The notes beneath the pieces were generated by a model. That model worked only from the letters and a program-made list of their open reading frames with translations, had not been told where the DNA came from and did no database searches. Shown here in pieces: positions 44,201-52,412 of a DNA stretch of 64,000 nt (its first letter is position 1; the number at the start of each line of letters is the position of its first letter). A program made the position numbers and the translations under genes. The DNA comes from Silanimonas sp. (GTDB taxonomy: Bacteria > Pseudomonadota > Gammaproteobacteria > Xanthomonadales > Xanthomonadaceae). Location: contig JAGXTI010000036.1 in assembly GCA_018334015.1 (NCBI GenBank), positions 62,001-126,000 on the forward strand, read 5' to 3'.

Positions 44201-44806
44201 ATGCTGATCGCCTTCCACAAGCCGATGAACGTGCTCTGCCAGTTCACCGACCGCAGCCTGCCGCCGCGACCGACGCTGGCTGGCTTCGGCCTGCCGAAGG
44301 GCGTCTACGCGGCAGGCCGGCTCGATTTCGACAGCGAGGGCCTGCTGCTGCTCACCGACGAGGGTGCGCTGGTGGCCGCGATCGGGTCGCCGAAGTTCGA
44401 CTGGCCGAAGACCTACCTCGTGCAGGTGGAAGGCACACCCAGCGAAGCTGCCCTGCGGCGTTTGCGCGAGGGTCCGGTGCTCGGCGACGGCCCGACCAGG
44501 CCCGCCGAAGTGGCGTTGGTCGATGCACCGGCCTGGCTGCCGCCGCGCGATCCGCCGGTGCGAGTGCGGCAGACCGTGCCGGAGGCTTGGCTGCGGCTCA
44601 CCCTGCGCGAGGGTCGCAACCGTCAAGTGCGGCGGATGACGGCGGCGGTCGGTCTGCCCACCCTGCGCCTCGTCCGGATCGGCATTGGCCCCTACACACT
44701 CGACGGCCTGGTGGCTGGGCAATGGCGCGAGGTGGACCCTCCGGTTCGCCTCAGCGCGGCTCGCGCCACCAGCGGGCGAGGCGATCGAGGCCTTCGGCCA
44801 CGCTGA
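44201..44806 (+). CDS. rluE: 23S rRNA pseudouridine synthase RluE-like
   Basis: A 201-residue RsuA-family pseudouridine synthase without an S4 domain. The catalytic segment is [19 protein letters not shown] (Asp in GRLD), preceded by [16 protein letters not shown]. The RluE-type [16 protein letters not shown] and [25 protein letters not shown] motifs complete the fold. RluE modifies U2457 of 23S rRNA in E. coli. The ATG at 44201 is used because upstream codons belong to the sigma stub. The last ~18 codons overlap the converging oleD gene by 56 bases and are probably a non-essential tail. Confidence 0.88.
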   Translation: MLIAFHKPMNVLCQFTDRSLPPRPTLAGFGLPKGVYAAGRLDFDSEGLLLLTDEGALVAAIGSPKFDWPKTYLVQVEGTPSEAALRRLREGPVLGDGPTRPAEVALVDAPAWLPPRDPPVRVRQTVPEAWLRLTLREGRNRQVRRMTAAVGLPTLRLVRIGIGPYTLDGLVAGQWREVDPPVRLSAARATSGRGDRGLRPR

Positions 44807-45767
44807 TCTTCGGCACGTAGCCGAAGTCGCGCTGTGCGGCCGAGAGGTCGTACCAGTGCGGCGTGGCGAGTTGCTCGGCGACGAAGCGGGTCATCGGCGG
44901 CTCGCCCTTCAGCGGCAGTGTGTGCCAGAGCAGTTCGCAGAGCGCGCCGGCGGCGTAGGCCACACCGAACGGCAGGCTGGCCTCGACCCGCGGCTCGCCG
45001 GCCGCCACCAGCAGGCCGTTGATGATCTCGCGCACCGGCTGCGGCTCGCCGTTGCTGATGAAGTAGGCGCGGCCAGCGCAGGCGGCACCGGGCCCCAGCG
45101 CAGCGAAGGCTTTGAGGTGGGCGTCGGCGGCGTTGTCGATGTAGCTCGTGTCCATGCGGTTGTGGCCGCCGCCGATGAAACGCAGCCGGCCGGCGCGCGC
45201 ACGTTCGACGAGGCGCGGCAGCAGGTTGGTGTCGCCGGGGCCCCAGATCAGCCGTGGCCGCAGCGCGACCGTGCTCAGCGAGCCGCCAGCCGCGACCGAT
45301 GCGCCGTTCGCCGCCAGCACCGCCTTCTCGGCAATCTGCTTGGTGCGCGGGTAGGGCGCCTTGAAGTGCGGGGCATAGGGTGTGTTCTGTTCGTTGCCGC
45401 CCTCGCAGGGGATGCGTCCGCTGTGCGCCACGCTGGGTGTGGAGGTGTAGACCAGTCGCGTGATGCCCTGCTCGCGGCAGGCCGCCAGCACATTCATCGT
45501 GCCGCTCACGTTGGCGTCGAGGTAACTCTGCTCGCTGCCCCAGTGCCCGGCCTTGGCGGCGTTATGGAAGACCGCGTCGACGCCTTCGCAGGCGCGCAGC
45601 ATCTGGGCGGCGTCGGCGAGGTCGCCCAGGCGCTGCTCGATGCCCTGGGCCTCGAGCGCCTTCGAGAAGCGGCGCTGCGTGCTGATGACGGTGTAGCCCT
45701 GGGCCCGTAGGCCGCGGCAGAGCGCTTGACCGAGAAAACCGGCACCGCCGGTGACGAGGATCTTCAT
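44751..45767 (-). CDS. oleD: OleD, 2-alkyl-3-oxoalkanoate reductase
   Basis: A 338-residue extended SDR of the olefin pathway. It reduces the 2-alkyl-3-ketoacid made by OleA to the beta-hydroxy acid with NADPH. The nucleotide motif is [12 protein letters not shown], the active-site Ser/Thr is in YTSTPSV, and the catalytic YxxxK is in [29 protein letters not shown] and [14 protein letters not shown] match OleD/3-beta-HSD-like enzymes. It is the last gene of the NYN-oleB-oleC-oleD run. Confidence 0.92.
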   Translation of the reverse strand: MKILVTGGAGFLGQALCRGLRAQGYTVISTQRRFSKALEAQGIEQRLGDLADAAQMLRACEGVDAVFHNAAKAGHWGSEQSYLDANVSGTMNVLAACREQGITRLVYTSTPSVAHSGRIPCEGGNEQNTPYAPHFKAPYPRTKQIAEKAVLAANGASVAAGGSLSTVALRPRLIWGPGDTNLLPRLVERARAGRLRFIGGGHNRMDTSYIDNAADAHLKAFAALGPGAACAGRAYFISNGEPQPVREIINGLLVAAGEPRVEASLPFGVAYAAGALCELLWHTLPLKGEPPMTRFVAEQLATPHWYDLSAAQRDFGYVPKISVAEGLDRLARWWREPR

Positions 45768-45797
45768 GCTGCAAGGCCCGCTCGGGTGGAGTGGTGG

Positions 45798-47507
45798 CTA
45801 GTGGAGGACGTCGCCCAGTTGGCCCTTCGCCCACACGGCGAGTTTCTCGCGGCCGATCTTGGCGTTGTGGCGGATGTCCACCGGAAAGCCCGGATGACGC
45901 AGGAAATGGTGGATACGCGCGGTTTTCGGCTCGCGCAGGGCGATCCGCTCCAGCTCGGCCTGCACGTTCGGCCATTCGGCCTCGGCCACGCCGGCCTTGA
46001 GTTCGACGCAGAGCACCGGCGTCTGCATGCCGCGGGTGCCGACACCGACCAGCGCGGTGCGCGCCACGCGGCGGTGGGTGTTGAAGATCGGCTCGACCTG
46101 CTCGGTCGCCATCAGCCCGCCGGCGGTTTCGACGCGGTGGCCCTTGCGGCCGCAGAACCACAGGCGGCCCTGCTCGTCGAACCAGCCGAGGTCGCCCATG
46201 CGGTGGACGATGCGTTCGTCGCGGGCCCCGGTGCGCTCGCGGATCTTGGCGAGCCGCGTCGCCTCGGGTCGGGCGAAATAGCTGTCGGTGGCGCTGGGGC
46301 CGGCCACGGTGATCTCGCCGATCGTGCCCGGGGGCACCACCAGGTCGTCGCGCCAGTAGGCGATGGCCTCGTCGGTGATGCGGATGATGCGCACCGTGTT
46401 GCCCGCCACCGGCCGGCCGACGCAGGTGCCGGCCCCGGTTTCGGTGGCGGCGCGGGTGGATTCCAGCTCGGCGGCCTCGATCACCGCCACCGGCAGGCAT
46501 TCGGTGGCGCCGTAGGGCGTCCAGAACTGCGCGTTCTCCGGCAGCAGGCGGCGCATCGTGGCGACGACATCCGGCGGCACCGGCGCGCCGGCCGAGGTCA
46601 CGCGTGCCAGCGTGGGCAGCGGCTCGCCGTGCTCGGCCAGCACCCGCATCAGGGCCGGCGAGCCGAACAGCTGGCTGACGCCGAAGCGGCGGATGGCATG
46701 GTGCAGCTTGCGCGGGTCGGCGCTGGCCGGCCGCGTCGGGTCCATGTCGGGGATGATCGAGGTCAGGCCCAGCGCCGGATCGAACAGGGCGAAGGGCGGG
46801 AAGGTCGGCAGGTCGACGCCGCCCGGCTCGATGCCGAAGGCCGTGCGCAGCAGCTCGATCTGCGCGACGAAGTGGCGATGGCGGTACACCACGCCCTTGG
46901 GCACGCCGGTCGAGCCGGAGGTGAACAGGATCGCCGCCGTGTCCTCGCCCTGGGTGTCGGCGAGCATTCCGGTGGCTTCGCCGCGCGCGGCCTTGGCCGC
47001 CAGCAGTGCAGCCCCCTTGCGCTCCAGCCGCGCCAGGGTCTCGCCGCGCCACAGTGGCCAGGCGCGCCAGCCGACGGTGACCACCCGGCGCACCGAGGCC
47101 AGACCCCAGCGGAACACCCGGCGCGCGAACTGCGCCAGCGGGATGCCGATGAAGGCCTCGGGGGCGGCCTCGTCGAGACAGGTCTTCAGCGCCGAACGCT
47201 CGATGCCCGGATCGACCAGCACCGGCACCGCGCCCAGCTTGAACAGCGCGAACATCAGCAGAAAGAACTCCGGCGAGGGTCGCACCATCACCACCGTGCG
47301 CATGCCGCGGCCAATCCCATAGGCGGCAAGGCCGGCGGCGATGGCGTCGGAGCGCGCATCGAGCTCGCCGTAGCTCAGCACCACGTCGTAGGCGGCGAAG
47401 CCGTCGCTGCCCCGGCTGCCGGGGCAGCGCATGGCGGGTTGTCCGGGGCGTTCGGCCGCGATCCGCGGCAGCACGGCGGCGATGTTGGTGGTGGTGCTGG
47501 CGTCCAT
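45798..47507 (-). CDS. oleC: OleC, beta-lactone synthetase
   Basis: A 569-residue ANL-superfamily enzyme that uses ATP to convert the 2-alkyl-3-hydroxyalkanoate to a beta-lactone. The P-loop is AILFTSGSTGVPKGVVYRH; FWTPYGATECLPVAVIEAAE is the subfamily A5/A8-like segment; RMGDLGWFDEQGRLWFCGRKGHRVETAGGLMATEQVEPIF is the hinge, written here in two overlapping conserved parts (RMGDLGWFDEQGRLWFCG and KGHRVETAGG). Length and style match Xanthomonas/Stenotrophomonas OleC. It is 16 bases downstream of the oleB stop. Confidence 0.93.
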   Translation of the reverse strand: MDASTTTNIAAVLPRIAAERPGQPAMRCPGSRGSDGFAAYDVVLSYGELDARSDAIAAGLAAYGIGRGMRTVVMVRPSPEFFLLMFALFKLGAVPVLVDPGIERSALKTCLDEAAPEAFIGIPLAQFARRVFRWGLASVRRVVTVGWRAWPLWRGETLARLERKGAALLAAKAARGEATGMLADTQGEDTAAILFTSGSTGVPKGVVYRHRHFVAQIELLRTAFGIEPGGVDLPTFPPFALFDPALGLTSIIPDMDPTRPASADPRKLHHAIRRFGVSQLFGSPALMRVLAEHGEPLPTLARVTSAGAPVPPDVVATMRRLLPENAQFWTPYGATECLPVAVIEAAELESTRAATETGAGTCVGRPVAGNTVRIIRITDEAIAYWRDDLVVPPGTIGEITVAGPSATDSYFARPEATRLAKIRERTGARDERIVHRMGDLGWFDEQGRLWFCGRKGHRVETAGGLMATEQVEPIFNTHRRVARTALVGVGTRGMQTPVLCVELKAGVAEAEWPNVQAELERIALREPKTARIHHFLRHPGFPVDIRHNAKIGREKLAVWAKGQLGDVLH

Positions 47508-47523
47508 GGGCGCGGCTCGGCCT

Positions 47524-48420
47524 TCAGCGCGGGATCGGGTGGGCGTCGAGGAAGCGCCGGATCGCCGGCACCAGCACCGCGTGCTTGTCCTCCAGCACGT
47601 AGTGATGGGCGTCTGCGAAGGCCATCACTTCGGCCTTCGGCAAGGCATCGGTGAAGCCCTTGAGGAAATGCCGGTCGAACACGAAATCCTGCAGGCCCCA
47701 GCCGATGAAGGCCGGACGGTCGGCGTACTGGCCAAGCGTGCGGCCGGCTTCCTCGACCAGGGCCCAGGCCTTGTCCTTCGGTGAGAGCGGGATGTCCTGC
47801 ACGAAGCGCAGGGTGCTGATGCGGTGCTTCCAGCTGTCGTAGGGCGCGACGTAGGCGGCACGCACCGCGGGCGAGACCTTGTTCGAAACGCACTGGTCGA
47901 TGGTGCCGGCGGCGAAGGCGTTGAAGCCGCGGATCAAGAGCGCACCAATGTTGTAGTCGCGGCCGAGCTGGATCTGCCAGGGCAGCGGCTTCGCCGCCGG
48001 CAGCGGGAAGGCGGCGGTGTTGGTGATGATGAGCCGCTTGACGAGATCGCGGCGCTTGAGCGCCCAGCCGAAACCGATCATGCCGCCCCAGTCGTGCACC
48101 GCCAGCGTGATCGGCCCATCGATGCCGAGGTGTTCAAGCAGGCGCTCGATGTCCTCGACACGCGATTGCAGGGTGTAGCGGTACTGCGCATCGCCGGGCT
48201 TGTCGGAAAGCCCCATGCCGACGTGGTCGGGCACGATGCAGCGGTAGCGCTCGCGCAAGCCGAGCACCAGATGCCGCCAGTAGAAGCTCCACGAGGGGTT
48301 GCCGTGCAGCATCAGCACGACCTCGCCGTCGCGCGGGCCTTCATCGAGGAAGCTCATCGCGATGCCGGGCCGGACGTCGAGGTGCTGCGGGGTGAAGGGG
48401 TAATCGGGGTAGGTAGGCAA
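47524..48420 (-). CDS. oleB: OleB, beta-lactone decarboxylase
   Basis: A 298-residue alpha/beta hydrolase of the haloalkane dehalogenase-like family. It releases CO2 from the beta-lactone to give the cis-olefin. The oxyanion segment is LHGNPSWSFYWRHL. The nucleophile Asp is in AVHDWGGMIGFGWAL (about Asp 110), and a terminal DAHHYVLED holds the likely His. The start codon is TTG at 48420, supported by similarity of the first residues (PTYPDYPFTPQHLDV) to known OleB. The stop of the NYN gene is only 6 bases upstream, so the two are cotranscribed. Confidence 0.92.
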   Translation of the reverse strand: MPTYPDYPFTPQHLDVRPGIAMSFLDEGPRDGEVVLMLHGNPSWSFYWRHLVLGLRERYRCIVPDHVGMGLSDKPGDAQYRYTLQSRVEDIERLLEHLGIDGPITLAVHDWGGMIGFGWALKRRDLVKRLIITNTAAFPLPAAKPLPWQIQLGRDYNIGALLIRGFNAFAAGTIDQCVSNKVSPAVRAAYVAPYDSWKHRISTLRFVQDIPLSPKDKAWALVEEAGRTLGQYADRPAFIGWGLQDFVFDRHFLKGFTDALPKAEVMAFADAHHYVLEDKHAVLVPAIRRFLDAHPIPR

Positions 48421-48426
48421 GGTGGG

Positions 48427-49119
48427 TTACCAGTGGGCTGGTTTGTCGATGGGCTTCTTGCGGGTTGGAACGCGCAGCGGCAGTTGCGACTTTTCAAGCT
48501 CTTCGTCGAGGATGTGGCGACGCGTCCAGTCTGCAAGGTTCGACAGAGAAGAGCTGACGCTTCGGTAGCCCTTGCCGTCCTGTGGTCTGGGGCGAACAGG
48601 CGTAATGACCCCGATCATCAGCCCGGGGCAGTCCTGCCGGATGGCGGAGAGAACGGGCTCCGCGTCACTGTCGTTGGAAACAATGACGACCTGATCCAGG
48701 CCACCTCGAATGGCGTCCCGATACATCTCGATTGCGATGTTCACATCTGTCTTTTTTTCTTCGAGCTTCCAGACGCGATGCCGGTCGGACTTGTCGAAGG
48801 GGACGCCGGCCCTGTAGGCGGGGAGCAAGGTCCCGCTTTCGTCAATGCTGTGCGTGCCATAGATCAGCTCAATGCTCGGATTGCATGCCTTCAGGGCCCG
48901 ATGGTAGCGCTCCTGGGCCGCAACGCTTTGCTGGCCGTGAGTGGCAAAGCGAGCGAGTGCAGGCGCGGTGAAGTACTTGATTCTGACCAGATTGGACGAA
49001 GGGTTTTGGACCTTGAGGATCAAATCGGCGAGCTTCATGACGTCCAACCACTTGAATGCCGTTTGCCGAAGGCACCCGTAGTAGAGGTTGTAACCGTCGA
49101 TATAGACCGCTGTTCTCAC
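48427..49119 (-). CDS. NYN-domain (PIN-like) nuclease inserted in the ole locus
   Basis: A 230-residue LabA/DUF88-type NYN protein. The acidic metal-binding residues are present: Asp 8 in AVYIDGYNLYYG, Asp 125 in EKKTDVNIAIEM, and the SNDSD pair at 148-152. NYN domains are PIN-like and usually cut RNA. The C-terminal ~60 residues (VSSSLSNLADWTRRHILDEELEKSQL then a basic tail) are of unknown role. It starts at GTG 49119 without a good ribosome site. Base composition is clearly less G/C-rich than its neighbours, suggesting transfer. Its stop is 6 bases before oleB. Confidence 0.88.
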   Translation of the reverse strand: MRTAVYIDGYNLYYGCLRQTAFKWLDVMKLADLILKVQNPSSNLVRIKYFTAPALARFATHGQQSVAAQERYHRALKACNPSIELIYGTHSIDESGTLLPAYRAGVPFDKSDRHRVWKLEEKKTDVNIAIEMYRDAIRGGLDQVVIVSNDSDAEPVLSAIRQDCPGLMIGVITPVRPRPQDGKGYRSVSSSLSNLADWTRRHILDEELEKSQLPLRVPTRKKPIDKPAHW

Positions 49120-49142
49120 GGCATGCTCGATGCATCGAAATG

Positions 49143-49168
49143 AAAAGACCGCCTTGCGGCGGTCTTTT
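49143..49168. terminator. Perfect bidirectional intrinsic terminator between oleA and the NYN gene
   Basis: AAAAGACCGCC (49143-49153), loop TTGC, and GGCGGTCTTTT (49158-49168) form an 11-bp perfect stem with A-tract and T-tract on both strands. It lies 105 bases after the oleA stop and 24 bases before the NYN start (minus strand). It therefore should separate oleA from NYN-oleBCD transcription. Confidence 0.93.
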
Positions 49169-49221
49169 CGTCCCCAGTCACAGCCAACTCAATGACGCGA
49201 AAAGGGAGGAGTGGTTTCACG

Positions 49222-49250
49222 ATTGAAGCGAGTCGGGTCGATTTTGTCAA
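49222..49250 (-). promoter_or_regulatory. Candidate promoter upstream of the NYN-oleBCD unit
   Basis: On the minus strand, TTGACA (plus 49245-49250), a 17-base spacer and TTCAAT (plus 49222-49227) fit a sigma-70 promoter, with a consensus -35 and a 4/6 -10. It lies just after the oleA stop and before the perfect terminator, so transcripts from it would pass through the hairpin before reaching the NYN gene. Confidence 0.5.
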
Positions 49251-49272
49251 GACTGACTGCCGGTGACGGCTC

Positions 49273-50289
49273 TTACCAGACCACTTCCGCCATCGAGCAG
49301 TTCAGGCCGGAACCGATGCCGAGCAGGGCGATGCGGCTGCCCTTCTTCAGTCGGCCCATTTCCTTGAGCTTGGAGAGCACGATCGGCACCGAGGCCGGGC
49401 CGATGTTGCCGTGTTCGTGGAAAATCGTCAGCACCTTGGCCGGGTCGATGCCGAAGGTCTTGAGGAAGGCCTCGGTGTGGGCGCGTGAGATCTGGTGGAT
49501 GACGAATTCGTCCATCTCCTCCACCGCCCAGCCGAGTGCCAGCTTGGCGGCGGCGAAGGTGAGCTGGGCCAGCTTGATGCCCTCGATCAGCAGCATGCGC
49601 GTGTCGGTGACCATGCGGTCGAGGTTGCCGCGGCAGAGGTGGCTCCACTGCGTGGCCGCACGGGTGACGCCGCCACGGTACTGCGGGGCGTCCGGCACCA
49701 GTTCGCGGCGCGCCAGCACCATGGCGGCAGCACCGCAGCCGAGCGTCAGGCTGGCGAACTCGTTGCGGAATTCCTCGTGGGTGATGTCGTCGCGGTTCAG
49801 TCGCTCGATCGTCTTCTGGTAGACGATGTTGGCGTTCTCGGCGTTGACGATCAGGGCGTAGTCGATCTCGCCGCGCTCGATCATCCGGCCGGCGATGTCC
49901 ATGCCGTTGATGAAGGCGAGGCAGGCGTTGGCGACGTCGAAGTTCTGGCAAGTGTCGGCCAGGCCGAGCTGGCCCGAGACAATGCTCGCGACCGAAGGCT
50001 CCAGGAAGTCGCGCGACACCGAGGTGTTGATCAGGATACCGACCCGTTCCGGGCCGATGCCGGCTTCATTCAGTGCCTTGCGGGCGACGTCGGTGGCGGC
50101 ATCGGCGGTGGCCTGGCCCTCGTCCCAGAGTCGGCGGGAGTTGATTCCGGCCACATCGCGCAGCACGTCGGTCTTGATGCCGAGGCGGTCGAGCGTGGGC
50201 TTGAGGCGCAGGTTGATCTCGTCGGAGGACAACGCATGCGGCGCATCGACGTGCGACAGGCCGGCGATCGAAACGTGCTGGAACAGCAT
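49273..50289 (-). CDS. oleA: OleA, thiolase-fold head-to-head acyl-CoA condensing enzyme
   Basis: A 338-residue thiolase-superfamily protein, identical in length to Xanthomonas campestris OleA. It joins two fatty acyl-CoAs non-decarboxylatively to a 2-alkyl-3-ketoacid. The nucleophile is Cys 123 in FDVANACLAFINGMD, with Glu 97 in SRDFLEPS. The His and Asn are in EFVIHQISRAH and HEHGNIGPASVPIVLSKLKE. The terminal IGSGLNCSMAEVVW is an OleA hallmark. It is separated from oleBCD by a terminator and the NYN gene, so its dosage can be set independently. Confidence 0.96.
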   Translation of the reverse strand: MLFQHVSIAGLSHVDAPHALSSDEINLRLKPTLDRLGIKTDVLRDVAGINSRRLWDEGQATADAATDVARKALNEAGIGPERVGILINTSVSRDFLEPSVASIVSGQLGLADTCQNFDVANACLAFINGMDIAGRMIERGEIDYALIVNAENANIVYQKTIERLNRDDITHEEFRNEFASLTLGCGAAAMVLARRELVPDAPQYRGGVTRAATQWSHLCRGNLDRMVTDTRMLLIEGIKLAQLTFAAAKLALGWAVEEMDEFVIHQISRAHTEAFLKTFGIDPAKVLTIFHEHGNIGPASVPIVLSKLKEMGRLKKGSRIALLGIGSGLNCSMAEVVW

Positions 50290-50340
50290 GGGCAGGAGAC
50301 CCGGACGGGGAACGAACCCGGAAGTGTACCCCAGCCCGGC

Positions 50341-50742
50341 TCAGGGGTCGCGCAGGGGCAGTGTTTCGGCCTCGGTCGCGGGTGTGCGGGGCGCGTTGGC
50401 CGGGGCCGGCACCGCTCCGGCCGGGCCACAACGCCAGGCCCGGAAGCGCTGTTCGCCGTCGATTGGTTCGTTCAGCGCCTGCACGGTGTCGGCACCCAGC
50501 GCCGGGGCCTCGTTGCGGGCCAGCACTTCCAGCTCGTCGCGCACCTTGAGCTCGTTGCGGGCGATCGGGCCGAGCCGGTCCTTGACCGAGACGGTGATCT
50601 CGCCACGGCGCTCGCAGGCGAGCGGCTGGCCGGGTGCTGCCACGCGCACCTGCACGCCGGCCGCTTGGATCGGGACGAAGGTGCAGGCCGACAGGCCGGC
50701 GGCGAGCACGGCGGTGGCGAGCAGACGGGGGCTTCGGCGCAT
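50341..50742 (-). CDS. Small lipoprotein, DUF4156-like
   Basis: A 133-residue lipoprotein. The signal peptide RRSPRLLATAVLAAGLSAC has its lipobox Cys near 19, followed by VPIQAAGVQVRVAAP, a Cys-containing CERRGEITVSVKDRLG strand, and a Cys in WRCGPAG that may form a disulphide with it. The overall pattern resembles DUF4156 outer-membrane lipoproteins of gammaproteobacteria, but the match is from memory and not strong. The Pro/Ala-rich tail is low complexity. Confidence 0.72.
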   Translation of the reverse strand: MRRSPRLLATAVLAAGLSACTFVPIQAAGVQVRVAAPGQPLACERRGEITVSVKDRLGPIARNELKVRDELEVLARNEAPALGADTVQALNEPIDGEQRFRAWRCGPAGAVPAPANAPRTPATEAETLPLRDP

Positions 50743-50873
50743 CGCGGCTGACTCCAAAGGAACACGAAAGACCCGATCATAGTGCCGATGGCCGGCTAAA
50801 TCGGCGATGACCCCACACCCGGCATGTTCCGGTCTTGACGCCCGCACCACCGTCCGGGTTCCATCGTCAGACC

Positions 50874-51584
50874 ATGAAACCTCCTTCCCGTCGTGTCCTC
50901 GTCACCGGCTGCTCGCGCGGCATCGGTCTGGAATTCGTCCGCCAACTGCTGGCCCGCGGTGACCGCGTGCTGGCCACCTGCCGCGATCCGGCGCAAGCCG
51001 ATGCGCTCAGCGCGCTGGCGGCCGATGCCGGTGCCGCACTTGGCATCGCGGCCCTTGAGGTCACCGATCCGGCCTCGCGGGCGGCGGTGCTGGCCGCCGC
51101 TGAGGCTCGCTGGGGAGCGCTCGATGTGCTGATCAACAACGCCGGGGTGCTGCGCCGTGGCGAGGTCTTCGGTGCGCTCGACGCTCATGACTTCCGGGCC
51201 GCTTTCGAGACCAACACCCTGGCCCCGCTGCTGTTCACCGAGGCCGCTGCGCCACTCTTGGCGCGGGGCGAGGTGCCCCGTGTTGCCTATCTCAGCTCGA
51301 CGCTCGGTTCCATCGCCAACACCCAGGGCTTCTACACGGTGAGCTACGGTGTGACCAAGGCCGGTCTCAACATGGGCGCACGCCACCTGGCCGCCCCGCT
51401 CGCAGCACTCGGCATCCGTAGTGTGCTGCTGCACCCGGGCTGGGTGCAGACCGAAATGGGCGGCGCGGGCGCCACGCTGACCCCGACCGAATCGGTGCGC
51501 GGCCTGCTCGCGGTGATCGACGGCCTGTCGGATGAGGCGCGCGCGCCCTTCCTCGACTGGCGCGGCGAACCGCTGCCGTGGTGA
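50874..51584 (+). CDS. Short-chain dehydrogenase/reductase
   Basis: A 236-residue SDR with the NAD(P) motif VTGCSRGIGLEFVRQL, the NNAG strand VLINNAGVL, the catalytic Ser in VAYLSSTLGSI and the YxxxK in VSYGVTKAGLN. The TGCSRGIG opening and LLHPGWVQTEMGG segment are typical of C-factor-like/sepiapterin-reductase-like SDRs. The substrate is unknown. The stop overlaps the GTG start of the next gene by 7 bases, so they form a coupled pair. Confidence 0.9.
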   Translation: MKPPSRRVLVTGCSRGIGLEFVRQLLARGDRVLATCRDPAQADALSALAADAGAALGIAALEVTDPASRAAVLAAAEARWGALDVLINNAGVLRRGEVFGALDAHDFRAAFETNTLAPLLFTEAAAPLLARGEVPRVAYLSSTLGSIANTQGFYTVSYGVTKAGLNMGARHLAAPLAALGIRSVLLHPGWVQTEMGGAGATLTPTESVRGLLAVIDGLSDEARAPFLDWRGEPLPW

Positions 51585-52366
51585 GGTCGGCGGCGGCCCT
51601 GCTGCTGGTTCTGCTTTCGGCCTTGCCTTGGTCCAGCTTGCGGGCGGCCGACACCCGTTACCTCACCGACACCGCCTGGGCGCGCGATCCGGTCGATCAA
51701 CGCCTGCTCTACCGCGAACAGCACGGCCTGCGCCTTGCTCCCGACGGCCGCCTGCTCGAACGGCGGGTGCTCTACCGCTGCGCCGACGGCACCGCCTTTG
51801 CGCGCAAAAGGGTCGATTACCGCGCCGATGCCGAGGCCCCGGCGTTCGCCCTGGACGACGCCCGCAGCGGTTACCGCGAGGGTCTGCGCCTTCGCGAGGG
51901 TCGCCGCGAGGTCTTCGTGCAGAACCCCGGCGAGACCGAACGCAGCGCGTGGCTGGACGATGCCCCGCTGGTGGCCGATGCCGGTTTCGACCAGTGGACT
52001 CGCGCCCGCTGGGATCAGCTCAGCGCCGGTGAACGTCTTCGTCTGCGTTTTCTGGTGCCCTCGCGGCTGAGCGCCTACACCTTCTCGGTGCAGGCCCTGC
52101 CAACCCGCCCGGACTCTGGCGAACAGCGCTTCCGCCTGCGCTTGAGCGGCTGGCTGGGTTGGCTGGCGCCCCACATCGACGTGAGCTACGCCACCCGCGA
52201 TCGCCGCCTGCTGCGCTTCGAGGGCCTCTCCAACCTGCGTGACGATCGTGGCGAGCGGCCCTTGCTGGTCCGCATCGATTTCCCCGAACCGGCGCAGCCG
52301 GCCAGCGCTGCCGATTTTGCCGCGCTCGATGCCGAGCCCTTGCGCGCCTGCCGGGTGAGTGGCTGA
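51578..52366 (+). CDS. Secreted protein of unknown function (about 260 residues)
   Basis: A 262-residue protein with an N-terminal signal peptide (SAAALLLVLLSALPWSSLRA, cleavage before ADTRYL). The mature part is rich in paired Arg/Asp, with likely beta strands (GLRLAPDGRLLERRVLYRCADG, RLSAYTFSVQAL, FRLRLSGWLGWL, LPLLVRIDFP) and an RLRFLVPSRL segment. Short proteins like this in Xanthomonadales are uncharacterised; no family is assigned. The start is one of two adjacent GTG codons (51578 or 51581), overlapping the SDR stop. Confidence 0.72.
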   Translation: MVRSAAALLLVLLSALPWSSLRAADTRYLTDTAWARDPVDQRLLYREQHGLRLAPDGRLLERRVLYRCADGTAFARKRVDYRADAEAPAFALDDARSGYREGLRLREGRREVFVQNPGETERSAWLDDAPLVADAGFDQWTRARWDQLSAGERLRLRFLVPSRLSAYTFSVQALPTRPDSGEQRFRLRLSGWLGWLAPHIDVSYATRDRRLLRFEGLSNLRDDRGERPLLVRIDFPEPAQPASAADFAALDAEPLRACRVSG

Positions 52367-52412
52367 GCCTTCTTGAGGCTCGCCCAGCCGCAATAGGCCT
52401 GCACCCGAGCCC

